Positions 19,153-28,628 of a stretch of 64,000 nt of DNA are shown here, one piece after another. Where the stretch lies: positions 1-64,000 of the forward strand of contig NZ_JAINDF010000002.1 in assembly GCF_023006325.1 (NCBI RefSeq), in the 5' to 3' direction. The position numbers and the translations under genes are program-made. Each line of letters opens with the position of its first letter. Within the stretch, counting starts at the first letter, position 1. The notes beneath the pieces are model-generated. The model was not told where the DNA came from, searched no databases, and saw only the letters and a program-made list of their open reading frames with translations. The stretch is from Kordiimonas marina (lineage in GTDB: Bacteria > Pseudomonadota > Alphaproteobacteria > Sphingomonadales > Kordiimonadaceae).

Positions 19153-20495
19153 TGGGTGCGGAGGTGTGTGAATTGCCGCCAGGATGGGAGCCCGTGCCTC
19201 TCGGCATGTTGCTTGATGACATAGTCGGTGGGGGTACTCCTTCCAAGAGCGTTCCCGAGTATTTTCAAGGCTCCATCCCTCTCATGACGGTCAAAGACAT
19301 GAAAGTGTCTCGTCCGTCTCAAACAGGTTTTAATATTACCGAGGCCGCTCTTGCCGATAGCAGTGCTAAAGTTGTTCCAGCGGACACCATCATAATTGCG
19401 ACTAGAATGGGGCTTGGGAAAGTGGTCCGGCCGAAGATGGCTACTGCCATTAACCAGGACTTGAAGGCACTTTTCCCTAAAGAGGCACTAGATAAGTCGT
19501 TCTTGGAGCAATGGCTGCTCTCGGCGGCATCCAAAATAGAGGCGATGGGTACTGGCACAACAGTCAAAGGTATCCGCCTAAATCAAATTCGCGAGCTCGA
19601 ATTCGTCTTACCCCCAATCAACGAACAGCGGCGCATTGTTGACAAGATCGAAACCCTGTTTGCCGACCTGGACAAGGGCGAGGAAACGCTCCGGGCCGTG
19701 CAGAAGCAGCTTGTGCGCTATCGCCAATCGGTGCTGAAGGCCGCCGTCACCGGCGAGCTCACCGCCGACTGGCGGGCGGAAAATGGTGCTGCCGAATGGC
19801 GGAAGATTACCTTAGGTGAACTGGCGGAATTCCTGACCTCCGGCTCTCGCGGATGGGCCAAGTACTATTCGCAACGCGGTGATATCTTTGTGAGAGCGCA
19901 GAACATTAAATATGACCGGCTTGATTTATCTGACATCGCCTATGTGTCACTACCACAAAAGTCTGAGGGCACCAGAACTAGGCTGAAAGTGGGTGATCTT
20001 CTGATCACGATCACCGGCGCCAATGTAACAAAATCTGCTTTGGTCGAAAAGGACATTGGGACGGCTTATGTTAGCCAGCATGTCGCGCTTTTCCGTTGCA
20101 CGGACCAGGTTGACCCTGAATTCCTATATTGGTTTGTGGTCGCTGATTACGGCGGCAGGAAGCAGCTCGAAGACTATGCCTACGGGGCCGGCAAGCCCGG
20201 TTTGAATCTTCAAAACATTAAGGACGTGAAGCTTGATTTGCCGCCGCTACCTGAGCAACGAGAAATTGTACAACGTATCAAAAGGCTTCTAACAAGTCAG
20301 GAGTCTTTAGCGGCAGAGCTAGTGCGCCAAGAACGAGCAGCAAACGCCTTGCGCCAGTCGATCCTGAAGGACGCCTTCGCTGGCAAACTGGTGCCACAGG
20401 ACCCGGCGGACGAGCCGGCCTCGGCGCTGCTGGCGCGCATTAAAGCATCTGCGCCCAAGGCGGTAAAACGTAGCGTTAGAAAGGCCAGTACATGA
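19152..20495 (+). CDS. hsdS: Type I restriction-modification specificity subunit S
   Basis: A 447-residue HsdS that determines the bipartite target sequence for both methylation and cleavage. Two target-recognition domains (about 1-155 and 205-370) are each followed by a conserved helical spacer: INEQRRIVDKIETLFADLD near 158 and LPEQREIVQRIKRL near 374. The spacers are GC-rich and the recognition domains distinctly more AT-rich, as expected from domain swapping. A GTG codon immediately upstream (19149) could also serve as the start. The stop overlaps the next gene by 4 bases. Confidence 0.93.
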   Translation: MGAEVCELPPGWEPVPLGMLLDDIVGGGTPSKSVPEYFQGSIPLMTVKDMKVSRPSQTGFNITEAALADSSAKVVPADTIIIATRMGLGKVVRPKMATAINQDLKALFPKEALDKSFLEQWLLSAASKIEAMGTGTTVKGIRLNQIRELEFVLPPINEQRRIVDKIETLFADLDKGEETLRAVQKQLVRYRQSVLKAAVTGELTADWRAENGAAEWRKITLGELAEFLTSGSRGWAKYYSQRGDIFVRAQNIKYDRLDLSDIAYVSLPQKSEGTRTRLKVGDLLITITGANVTKSALVEKDIGTAYVSQHVALFRCTDQVDPEFLYWFVVADYGGRKQLEDYAYGAGKPGLNLQNIKDVKLDLPPLPEQREIVQRIKRLLTSQESLAAELVRQERAANALRQSILKDAFAGKLVPQDPADEPASALLARIKASAPKAVKRSVRKAST

Positions 20496-21340
20496 GTGCA
20501 AACTATCCCTCGATAGGTAGTGGAGCAATTGTTACCACGTGCTGTATTCTGGACGAAATTCGTACCAATGCGGAACTTGAAACCATATTACTTGAATATG
20601 GCTTGTCAGATGAAGTGAGGGACCAGGGGTCTATCGCTAAAACGCTTTTGGCTTTAAAGAAATTTGCGGTTGCCAATCCTGATTTTGAGGTCGCTACGGA
20701 CTTGGGTCGGCTCCCGGTGTCGCATCTACTTGTTCAGTTAGCAGTTGAGAAGATCGGCTGGACCCAGAGGACGGCCGCCCTATGGGAAAAGCTGGAACGC
20801 TATCTGGCGCTTGATGGCTACAGCCTTCAGAAAGAAGTTACGGAAAACTGGGGCAGCCAAGACATAAAAGTAACTGGTTTGACAGTAGCAATGCCGTCCT
20901 TCGTCGAACTCCCAGAAACGGCCAGTGAGGTTGATCTGCTGCTGGAGCGATTTGGGCTTCAGGTTGCCAGGCGGCATCTCAGTAGTGCTAGGGACAATAT
21001 TGCCCAAGGTGACTTTGAGGCAGCGAATAGCCAATGCCGAACCTTCCTGGAGGCGTTGACGGATGCAATAGCCGACGGGCTATATCCGGAAGATGCTCAG
21101 TCGAGGTCAGGTGGGCTTCAAAAGCGACAGCTCTTGTCTGAAAAGGGCTTCCTGTCACGAGACAAACATGAATTTGGCGACGGCAATGGTCAGACTTTTT
21201 TGCCTGGGCTTGCCAAGCTACTGCATATCGATGGCGCTCATCCCGGAATATCAAATTTGCCTGACGCCACTTTCCGGCTGCAAGTGGTGGTGATTACAGC
21301 GCGGTGGCTGCTTAAACGCCTGGAAGACCTGGCGAACTGA
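20492..21340 (+). CDS. Abortive-infection C-terminal-domain-like protein embedded in the type I R-M operon
   Basis: A 282-residue protein of uncertain function. The C-terminal region (about 165-280) has helices with CRTFLEALTDAI, then GDGNGQTFLPGLAKLL and a final amphipathic helix, resembling the Abi_C domain of abortive-infection proteins. The N-terminal 160 residues are unrecognised. Its ATG overlaps the hsdS stop by 4 bases and hsdM begins 9 bases after its stop, so it is translated as part of the R-M operon and is probably a linked second-line defence or a regulator of the complex. The family assignment is by eye only. Confidence 0.55.
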   Translation: MSANYPSIGSGAIVTTCCILDEIRTNAELETILLEYGLSDEVRDQGSIAKTLLALKKFAVANPDFEVATDLGRLPVSHLLVQLAVEKIGWTQRTAALWEKLERYLALDGYSLQKEVTENWGSQDIKVTGLTVAMPSFVELPETASEVDLLLERFGLQVARRHLSSARDNIAQGDFEAANSQCRTFLEALTDAIADGLYPEDAQSRSGGLQKRQLLSEKGFLSRDKHEFGDGNGQTFLPGLAKLLHIDGAHPGISNLPDATFRLQVVVITARWLLKRLEDLAN

Positions 21341-21349
21341 GGTGATACA

Positions 21350-22792
21350 ATGACGAACGAACAACTGGTCTCCAAGGTCTGGAACTACGCGCATGTGCTG
21401 CGCGACCAGGGCGTTTCCTATGGCGACTATGTCGAACAGATCACCTATCTCCTGTTCCTGAAAATGGATCAGGAACGTGAGGAGCTGCTGGGCGAAACCT
21501 CGGCTATCCCTGCAAAATGGAACTGGGGCCAACTGATCAAAAAGGATGGTGACGCGCTTGAGCTGCAGTACCGCCATACGCTTGAGGCGCTTGGCAAGGA
21601 AGAGGGCCTGATCGGGACAATCTTCCGCAAGGCGCAGAACAAGCTTTCCGATCCCGCCAAGCTGAAACGTGTGGTCAGCCTGATCGATACCGAGGGCCCC
21701 TGGATCGGCCTTCAGGTGGACGTGAAAGGCGAGATCTATGAAGGTCTGCTGGAACGTAACGCCTCGGAAGTCAAATCCGGTGCAGGCCAGTATTTCACTC
21801 CGCGCGCGGTGATCGAAGCAATCGTCGCCTGTGTCGACCCTAAAATTGGCGAAACCGTATGCGACCCCGCCTGCGGCACCGGTGGTTTCCTGCTGGCGGC
21901 CTACGACCATATGAAGGGCCAAAGCCAGGATCGGGCCAAGCTCAACCAATTGCGGCATTCAGCCTTCACCGGCACCGACATTGTGGACGAGGTGGTCCGG
22001 CTCTGCGCGATGAACCTCTATCTGCACGGCATCGGCAATGGCGGTAGCCCGGTTCAGCAGGCCGATGCGCTGGCGGCGGACAGTGGCAAGCGTTTCAACG
22101 TGGTGCTCACCAACCCGCCGTTCGGCAAGAAGTCCAGCTTCAAGATCGTCGGTGAGGACGGTTCGATCACCACCGAGAAAGAGGATTACGAGCGCGAGGA
22201 TTTCAAGTTCACCACCTCGAACAAGCAGCTCAATTTCCTGCAGCATATCATGACGATCATGGAGGTGGGCGGCCGCGCCGGCGTGGTGCTGCCAGATAAC
22301 GTGCTGTTCGAAGCCGGACGCGCGGGCGAAGGCATCCGCAAGAGATTGCTGGAGGGGTTCAACTTCCATACCTTGCTGCGCCTGCCAACCGGCATTTGGT
22401 ACAGCCCCGGCGTGAAGGCTAACGTGCTGTTTTTCGACAAGAGACCGGCCGCGCGGGAGGCTCAGACCAAGGAGCTGTGGGTCTATGATTACCGTACCAA
22501 CGTTCATAAGACCCTGAAGACCAAGCGTTTGGTGGATGAGGATTTCAACGATTTTGTTGAGTGCTACCGAAAACGTGAAGAAACCGAGCGTTTCCGCCGT
22601 TTCAGCTATGAAGAGCTGATTGCGCGCGACAAGCTCAACCTCGATATCTTCTGGCTCAAGGACGACAGCCTTGAGGACCTGGAGAATTTGCCCGAGCCCG
22701 ATGTGCTGGCTGCCGAGATTGTCGAAAACCTAGAAGCGGCGCTCGAGCAGTTTCGCAGCGTGAACGCGGAGCTCGCGGGTGAGGATGAATAG
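21350..22792 (+). CDS. hsdM: Type I restriction-modification N6-adenine methyltransferase subunit M
   Basis: A 480-residue HsdM. The N-terminal helical domain (about 5-140) is followed by the SAM-dependent methyltransferase fold with motif I DPACGTGGF starting at D172 and the catalytic NPPF at 255-258, typical of N6-adenine methylation. It modifies the host copies of the HsdS target, protecting them from HsdR. It is the last gene of the operon (order R, S, Abi-like, M, where M-S-R is commoner) and ends 21 bases from the convergent rdrB gene. Confidence 0.94.
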   Translation: MTNEQLVSKVWNYAHVLRDQGVSYGDYVEQITYLLFLKMDQEREELLGETSAIPAKWNWGQLIKKDGDALELQYRHTLEALGKEEGLIGTIFRKAQNKLSDPAKLKRVVSLIDTEGPWIGLQVDVKGEIYEGLLERNASEVKSGAGQYFTPRAVIEAIVACVDPKIGETVCDPACGTGGFLLAAYDHMKGQSQDRAKLNQLRHSAFTGTDIVDEVVRLCAMNLYLHGIGNGGSPVQQADALAADSGKRFNVVLTNPPFGKKSSFKIVGEDGSITTEKEDYEREDFKFTTSNKQLNFLQHIMTIMEVGGRAGVVLPDNVLFEAGRAGEGIRKRLLEGFNFHTLLRLPTGIWYSPGVKANVLFFDKRPAAREAQTKELWVYDYRTNVHKTLKTKRLVDEDFNDFVECYRKREETERFRRFSYEELIARDKLNLDIFWLKDDSLEDLENLPEPDVLAAEIVENLEAALEQFRSVNAELAGEDE

Positions 22793-22813
22793 GTCCTAGT
22801 AGGGGAGCAGCAG

Positions 22814-25432
22814 TCAAACTGTGCCGCCCTCCCGAAAGCTGTATGTTTCCGAATTTTTCATGAGGTCAATCAAGGTCTTCTCTGCGTCTCCCACTTTCAC
22901 ATCACAGGCCTTATGCAACAAGCGCAGAGCGTGAGCATATTCGTTTCGAATATTCGTCGCGAATATGCCTGGGTCGTCACTGGCCAGAATGATGGTTGGT
23001 CTTGGCTCATCTTTGAAAGTGGGATCAAGGCCGAGCCAGCGCCGTAAATGGTGCTCACCATATCCTCTGTAAAAGGAAATGCTTACGTTGCTGGATAACA
23101 TGGTTTCGATGACGACCTTGCGTCGACATACCTCTTGCAATACCACCTGCTGCATCTTGACGAGCGCTGCCGCCGGGAAGAAGTCACTCTGAATCAGCGT
23201 TTTCTCCCCGCTGGTTTTTACGCAGCGCGGCGTTTCATAAAACCGGCGGACCTGATAGGCGATAGGCGCATCTTTTTTCGCGTCGATGTGCAACGCTCGT
23301 TCGTGGGCGCTCATCGAACCTAGCTGTGGGCCTTTGTCATCAAAATAGCGAGGATCAAGATGGCGCAATTGCCAAGCCTGATGCAGTAACGGCGCAGCGC
23401 CAGCTAGGACTAAGCCCAAAAGTTCACTATCTGAAACCTTCAGGCCCACATAAATTTGTTGTACTAGTCGTGTTATTTCATCTTCTGCCTTTGCTACTAC
23501 ACCATGGAACTCAGGTTCCGCTCGTAGAACCGACCATGCGAACACCAGGTTATCCAGCCATTCACCTTTTTCCATGTGTATTGTCTGTGGCATGCGTTCG
23601 AGCCAAAGCTGGGGAGCGATTCCGATTGCTGTGGCGTGACCGAGTCGGTTTCCGGGCCGATAGTCGAGAAATTCGATCGCTTCCTTGACGGCTCTGATGC
23701 CTGATACAAGGTGGTTGAAGTCCTCTCCCACATGATACGTTGCGTAGGAAAGCCCGGCCTCTCGAGCGCATCTATATAGAGGTGCAAAGACCTCGGGCGG
23801 CGTATGCAGCTCGTTGCTGGCCGCATCTATGCTGTTGATGAAGTAGCGGGCGGCAGGAAATGTGCGTCTGGCGAAATCCAGATGACGCCATTGCTTGTCG
23901 AGATCATTTCGCAATCGCGCAAACCGGTGCTCCCGTTCCGGCATCTTCGTCCTAAGTTCATTTTTTTTTATGAAGTGCGCGGTCAAGCGCAATTGCAGGC
24001 CCTGTGTTTTTTGAGACAGTTCGATGGTGTCTTTTGGCAACGGCTCAGGCGTCTGCCCCATTGCGGCGCCACCATTTTCCAGGGCGAGCAGGTAGCTGCG
24101 ATAACCCTTGATGATCTTTGAGAGCAGAGAAATCAGTTTTTGCCGGTCAGCTTTAGGTGCAAAACGGCCTTCGAAGATTCTGACATCGGCATGGGCCTTT
24201 GGCCCGATTTGGTGGAACCGGGCTTCATAACCATTTTCGACACTGTTTCGCGCGCCGCTGACGGTGAATTTTTGAAATTGATCAAAGCCTTTGTAGGCGA
24301 TTTTTTGTACGCAGATTGGCAGGAACGTACCGTTGAGAATTAGAAGATACAGGTGTAGGGCCCGCGCGACCTGGGGGCGCAGTGTGTGCCGTCTATCCCC
24401 TAATATATCGTACAGCCGTATATACATTGCCAACTCTGCCATGGTCGGGCTTGCCCCTGGCGGCTCCGCGCCAAATGTGCGGAGCGGATGGTAACGCCAT
24501 ACCGGTTGCTCCGTCCCTTGTGGCCAGCCTCCGGCGATGATGGTTTGCAGATTTGGCTGAGTGTTACCCTTGTTAGCGTGTAAAGCCTCTGGGCTTTTGG
24601 TATGTCCATATGCCCAGAAACACAGGGCATGCCGGAGCCTGCGTGCTATTCTGATCCGCTCCAGCAGGAGCTCTGGGGTCAGGGTGACGTCAATCTGCAA
24701 AAGTAACTCACGCGCGATTTGTACCTCATTCAGTTTTAGCGCGTCGGGATCAGGCCCCGAGGTGAACTGCTGCTTCAGGTCAGCCGAGAACTCACCATAG
24801 CGGTCGAGGGCATGAAGCCAAACCGCATCTGCTTCCGTGGTGCCATTCAGATGGACGTGTGGATCATTATACCCACGTTCCCTACCCAGTTTTTCTAGGA
24901 GCTGGCTGTGCGGTCCGATCAGTAGGCTATGCCGGAACGGTTCGAGATGTTGGCTATAGGCTTTTCGCTCCGCGTAACTATCTCGATACCGACCGTATCG
25001 GCGCCATAGGCCAAATGCGATAAAGGGAAGTGGTGATAATTCGGCTAGCTCACCCTGCCAAGCAGCAAAGTGCTTTCTCTTCACACACAGCCGTAAACCA
25101 TGCCATTCCAAATATCGGTCATGAAAGCGTTCGAACAGCGCAAAGAGATGCTCCGCCAGTGGGCCCTCTGCGGACGAGCCAGCGTTGCCGTTTCCTAGCC
25201 CAGCATCGGGCCCGCCTTGGTTGCCTACACCGCAGCCCAACAGTGCGTCTTGATATTTTCGATGAAGATGATCCGGCCAATCGGGACGTCGTCGCCATTC
25301 GGCTAAATAGACCTGCTGTTTGGCATCTGCCCATGATGGTAAAATACCGGTACTGCCCCCAGATAGGTAGGCGTTTAGAAGGGCCTGACTATTCAGTATT
25401 GGGTGCAGGGGGTAGAGGGGATCTGACAACAT
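22814..25432 (-). CDS. rdrB: RADAR system adenosine-deaminase-family protein RdrB
   Basis: An 872-residue protein with divergent metal-dependent adenosine deaminase motifs spread over the C-terminal two thirds: metal-binding H192-V-H194 (DPHVHLNGTTE), the catalytic HVGE with H567 and E570, GNRLGH with H599, and S818-D-D820-PG. In RADAR, RdrB forms a large shell and deaminates adenosine nucleotides to inosine (originally described as RNA editing) during phage infection. It starts 11 bases downstream of rdrA, so the two are one operon. The large size with an N-terminal extension and the ATPase partner distinguish it from a metabolic Add enzyme. All expected catalytic residues appear present. 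Confidence 0.87.
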   Translation of the reverse strand: MLSDPLYPLHPILNSQALLNAYLSGGSTGILPSWADAKQQVYLAEWRRRPDWPDHLHRKYQDALLGCGVGNQGGPDAGLGNGNAGSSAEGPLAEHLFALFERFHDRYLEWHGLRLCVKRKHFAAWQGELAELSPLPFIAFGLWRRYGRYRDSYAERKAYSQHLEPFRHSLLIGPHSQLLEKLGRERGYNDPHVHLNGTTEADAVWLHALDRYGEFSADLKQQFTSGPDPDALKLNEVQIARELLLQIDVTLTPELLLERIRIARRLRHALCFWAYGHTKSPEALHANKGNTQPNLQTIIAGGWPQGTEQPVWRYHPLRTFGAEPPGASPTMAELAMYIRLYDILGDRRHTLRPQVARALHLYLLILNGTFLPICVQKIAYKGFDQFQKFTVSGARNSVENGYEARFHQIGPKAHADVRIFEGRFAPKADRQKLISLLSKIIKGYRSYLLALENGGAAMGQTPEPLPKDTIELSQKTQGLQLRLTAHFIKKNELRTKMPEREHRFARLRNDLDKQWRHLDFARRTFPAARYFINSIDAASNELHTPPEVFAPLYRCAREAGLSYATYHVGEDFNHLVSGIRAVKEAIEFLDYRPGNRLGHATAIGIAPQLWLERMPQTIHMEKGEWLDNLVFAWSVLRAEPEFHGVVAKAEDEITRLVQQIYVGLKVSDSELLGLVLAGAAPLLHQAWQLRHLDPRYFDDKGPQLGSMSAHERALHIDAKKDAPIAYQVRRFYETPRCVKTSGEKTLIQSDFFPAAALVKMQQVVLQEVCRRKVVIETMLSSNVSISFYRGYGEHHLRRWLGLDPTFKDEPRPTIILASDDPGIFATNIRNEYAHALRLLHKACDVKVGDAEKTLIDLMKNSETYSFREGGTV

Positions 25433-25443
25433 GGTATGACCTG

Positions 25444-28359
25444 TCAGCTATCTGTGGCCGTCTCGGAATCAGTCTGAATTTCCACCTCGTGCTTCCGTTT
25501 CTGCTCATCTTTGGCCACAACCTCCTCCTCCTGGTTGGCTTGTTTGTTTGACGAGTTTGTCTTAGCTGAAGGCATAGTTTTTCCCTGGATAGTGACGGCA
25601 TTTAGGAGGTCGACGAGAGAGATACCTTGACCTAATTGATCCACTTGAGAGGCGTCTTTACCCACGCTGGCAGCCTCGCTGTCAGCCCCGAGCAACTTAA
25701 ACTGCCACTGGCCTGGATCATAATTCGGCGCGATGCTTTTACTCTTATACAGCTTCTCGGCCTCTGCATCGAATTTCAGGAAAGGCCACCACAGAGGACA
25801 GCCTAGCACTAGCTGGGTGAGTGGTAAGTTTGAGTGATCCAAACCTTTTCCTCGGCGGGGGGCAGTGAAAATTCTCAAGTTTTGAGTAAATTGTTGATCG
25901 GTTTGGATGGGGTTTCGTCGGATCACATTGGGCCATGCTTCTGTGTCATTGGCGAGCATTTCCTCGGTAAGTATGGCATGCAAGAATGCAACGATCTGTC
26001 GATGCATTAGATTGCCAAGAAAATAGTGGCTGTTTGGAATCCTCTCCACAATGTTTCGGGAGGTTGCGACATACCGGGTCCAAATCCTGCCCCATAGCAA
26101 GGGGCTCACAGATAACTCTATTGCATCAACGCTATTTCGCCATTTGGACAACTGTTTGACTAGAGACTCAAAGATTGTGATTCCGTTGCCAAATTCTTGG
26201 GCCTTTGAATTCAGCTCGGACTCGTCGCCATCATCATTGTTGTCATCGTTCTGAGCGCGGCTATCCAATGCGATTGATGCAGAACTACGATCATCCTTTA
26301 CCTGAAAGCCTGCGATAGCAGGTCTTTCAGTGTGCTCATCTAACAGTCTTGCGATGTCTGAAGTATGGGCAGAGTGGGACAATAGCTCCGCCATAAGGCC
26401 AATAAGGCGTAATGGCGATGCGACATACGCACTTTCACCATTGTTCATCATGAATTCCATGATCGGCAATTTCGCCAGTGGGCCCAGTCGATCATAAAGA
26501 TTGCTAGGGGTCAGACAGAGAGGCCAGTTTGATTCGTAACCTTGTCGGAAATCGAGATAGTTTTTCATCATTTTTTGGGCCGACAAGTTAAGCAAAGCGT
26601 CAGAGCCGAGTTTCTTATAGTTGCTCGTTATGACGGTGCTTGGCGCTCGCTTACCGTATAGCAATTGAACTGACTCGTTTACGGTACCTTTGCTTTTATC
26701 TCTGTAGAGTGGGATGGCGAGGTGACTGGGGCGGAATCGGTTAGGCGTGCTTACGTCGCGCCCCATGACGTGGAAAATGCTGACAAGCCGTTCGGCGACA
26801 TGGCTGGCACTGTTTAATCCAGTGGCTCCGAAAAAATCTACACTAGCCTTGAAATCGTCCCCGATGTGGACCTCTTGAATGGTGGCAAGGGAGGCAATGC
26901 GTAACATGACGCCCAGGCCTCGGTCCCGCGCTTTTTCACCGGAAAGATAAAGCGCTGAGATAAACACGAGCTGCGCTGTCCGGATATCATCATCGTCTCC
27001 CGTGCTGGCCATAAATGGGCCATCCGGGAAATGGTCTGCTCGTGCCACAATTATACTAGCAAACTGACGGGCCACCGACGAGGGATCGTCAAGCGAGAGG
27101 CTTGCGCGGTCGACACCAATGCGGTTGAGGGGGCCCACAAAAATACTTGTCAGGCTTTGAGCCACGAAGGCACGCAAACCGTTTGGCTCACTGTCCGCAT
27201 ACCCATGCAGAAGCTGTAGAAAAGCGCGCAACGGCTGTTCCGCTACTACCCTACGCAACAATTGAAGCTCCCGTCCCTTTCGGATACCTGTCAAGCTAGC
27301 CAGCATGTCGTCTACTAACGCAGGCAACGGTTCAGGTTGGGCCGAGGTGCTTATTTTAACTTTCACCGACCGATCTTTCCCGCGGTCGTCCAGCAACGCA
27401 GCTACGGATTTAAGATCAATACGATTTTCCGGCTTAAGGATTTTTTGCAAGTATTGGTCTTCCAGATGGTTGACCATGGCCAGCACATTGACCTGACCGT
27501 CATGTTTAAGCTGCTTTTGGCTAAAATTAGTCCACTGTCTGCTGCGAACAGCCATTGTGTAAAGGCGGAGATCACCCGAAAGAATTGGCACAAGAAAAGG
27601 AGTGGCGACATAACGGCGTAGGGTTTCCAGGACAGGCCAGCCACGTGCAAAATCCGTGTCGACATCGTCGATGGACAGTACGAAGATGGTCTTTCCTAGC
27701 AGCTCAAGACTTTTTTGCAGAAATTGGTTGAAGCTCTTTTCCAGGTCGATGCTGTTGGAAGCGTTTGCAAGCCCAGTTTCCATGATGAAAACGTCATCGT
27801 CCCATTCCGTGCCATAGAGGGCCGGGCTGCCTACGCCATCAAGCAGCTTTAGGCCCCTGGCGAGGCTCCGCTGATACTTTTTCCAGTCCTCGTAGCGGGC
27901 GTCGTCCCGGGCTTCACCCTTGATAAAGCCATCTACGCGCTTACAAACTTGGCTGACGATTACAATCAGGAAGTTTTCTCGACTGCTAATTAAGGTGGGA
28001 TCAATTGGGTCTAGAATGGCCAGTCCATTCAAACCTTTATCTTTTCCTATCCCTAGCCCTGCGTCGATGCGAAGGGCTTCTAGAACATTTAGGGTGAAGG
28101 TGGTTTTGCCCGAACCGCGCGGGCCGCTTATGAGGATGGCATTATGTTGCCGGTCGTCAATGAGTGACTTGTTCCCAGCTTTTTGATTTGCATCTACTGC
28201 TGTTTTAATCCGTTCAGTCAGCAGCTCTTCTAGCGCCGCTCGAGCTTCCCATTGGATGAACTCTGCATCATCCAGTCGCCGCACCTCCTGAGGTTCTTTG
28301 AGGTCTATCACGATCTCTTTTTTTGAAACGTTTTCTTGAGAGGCGCTAATAGTTGGCAT
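25444..28359 (-). CDS. rdrA: RADAR system AAA+ ATPase RdrA
   Basis: A 971-residue ATPase. Walker A GPRGSGKTT is at 79-87 and Walker B FVLSIDDVD at 227-235, followed by a conserved ETLRRY arginine region. The remaining 650 residues are helical and have no other recognised enzymatic motif. The last 40 residues are highly charged. Length, position immediately upstream of an 872-residue deaminase, and shared orientation match RdrA, which assembles into rings that dock on RdrB and activate or feed it during infection. The operon is less GC-rich than the chromosome. A controller-type XRE gene lies 269 bases upstream on the same strand. Confidence 0.85.
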   Translation of the reverse strand: MPTISASQENVSKKEIVIDLKEPQEVRRLDDAEFIQWEARAALEELLTERIKTAVDANQKAGNKSLIDDRQHNAILISGPRGSGKTTFTLNVLEALRIDAGLGIGKDKGLNGLAILDPIDPTLISSRENFLIVIVSQVCKRVDGFIKGEARDDARYEDWKKYQRSLARGLKLLDGVGSPALYGTEWDDDVFIMETGLANASNSIDLEKSFNQFLQKSLELLGKTIFVLSIDDVDTDFARGWPVLETLRRYVATPFLVPILSGDLRLYTMAVRSRQWTNFSQKQLKHDGQVNVLAMVNHLEDQYLQKILKPENRIDLKSVAALLDDRGKDRSVKVKISTSAQPEPLPALVDDMLASLTGIRKGRELQLLRRVVAEQPLRAFLQLLHGYADSEPNGLRAFVAQSLTSIFVGPLNRIGVDRASLSLDDPSSVARQFASIIVARADHFPDGPFMASTGDDDDIRTAQLVFISALYLSGEKARDRGLGVMLRIASLATIQEVHIGDDFKASVDFFGATGLNSASHVAERLVSIFHVMGRDVSTPNRFRPSHLAIPLYRDKSKGTVNESVQLLYGKRAPSTVITSNYKKLGSDALLNLSAQKMMKNYLDFRQGYESNWPLCLTPSNLYDRLGPLAKLPIMEFMMNNGESAYVASPLRLIGLMAELLSHSAHTSDIARLLDEHTERPAIAGFQVKDDRSSASIALDSRAQNDDNNDDGDESELNSKAQEFGNGITIFESLVKQLSKWRNSVDAIELSVSPLLWGRIWTRYVATSRNIVERIPNSHYFLGNLMHRQIVAFLHAILTEEMLANDTEAWPNVIRRNPIQTDQQFTQNLRIFTAPRRGKGLDHSNLPLTQLVLGCPLWWPFLKFDAEAEKLYKSKSIAPNYDPGQWQFKLLGADSEAASVGKDASQVDQLGQGISLVDLLNAVTIQGKTMPSAKTNSSNKQANQEEEVVAKDEQKRKHEVEIQTDSETATDS

Positions 28360-28527
28360 TGCTCGATTCCGTTCATAAACTCGATGAAGTGATTATCTTT
28401 ACTCTGCAATTCACAACTGGCGGTTTCAATCGAAAAGTGTTGTTTGAAGAAGTTGTTGGAGGTGGGGCGCTCTTAAAGCCAGCTAGGAATGAGTTTAGCC
28501 ATCGCTTATGGCAAACGAGTCCCTTCG

Positions 28528-28558
28528 CCTGTACAGGACGGGTACATACATTAATGTA
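28528..28558. promoter_or_regulatory. Two short palindromes upstream of rdrA, candidate operators
   Basis: CCTGTACAGG (28528-28537) and TACATTAATGTA (28547-28558) are perfect palindromes in the space between the XRE gene and rdrA, about 170-200 bases upstream of the rdrA start. The space (28360-28628) contains no credible gene. They do not match the C-box upstream of the XRE gene, so any regulator is unknown. Confidence 0.35.
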
Positions 28559-28628
28559 AATAACGCGCTTCTTAGATCCACAATAATTGATCAGCAGCTC
28601 GACCAATTATTTATCGAAGGCGACAATT

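Noticed and set aside
22814-25432. Metabolic adenosine deaminase (add)
   Set aside because: The protein is more than twice the usual length, the motifs are widely spaced by insertions, and it is paired with a large AAA+ gene, which fits RdrB and not Add.
28353-28606. Possible small genes between the controller gene and rdrA
   Set aside because: The open frames on both strands overlap each other, lack ribosome sites and have implausible composition.
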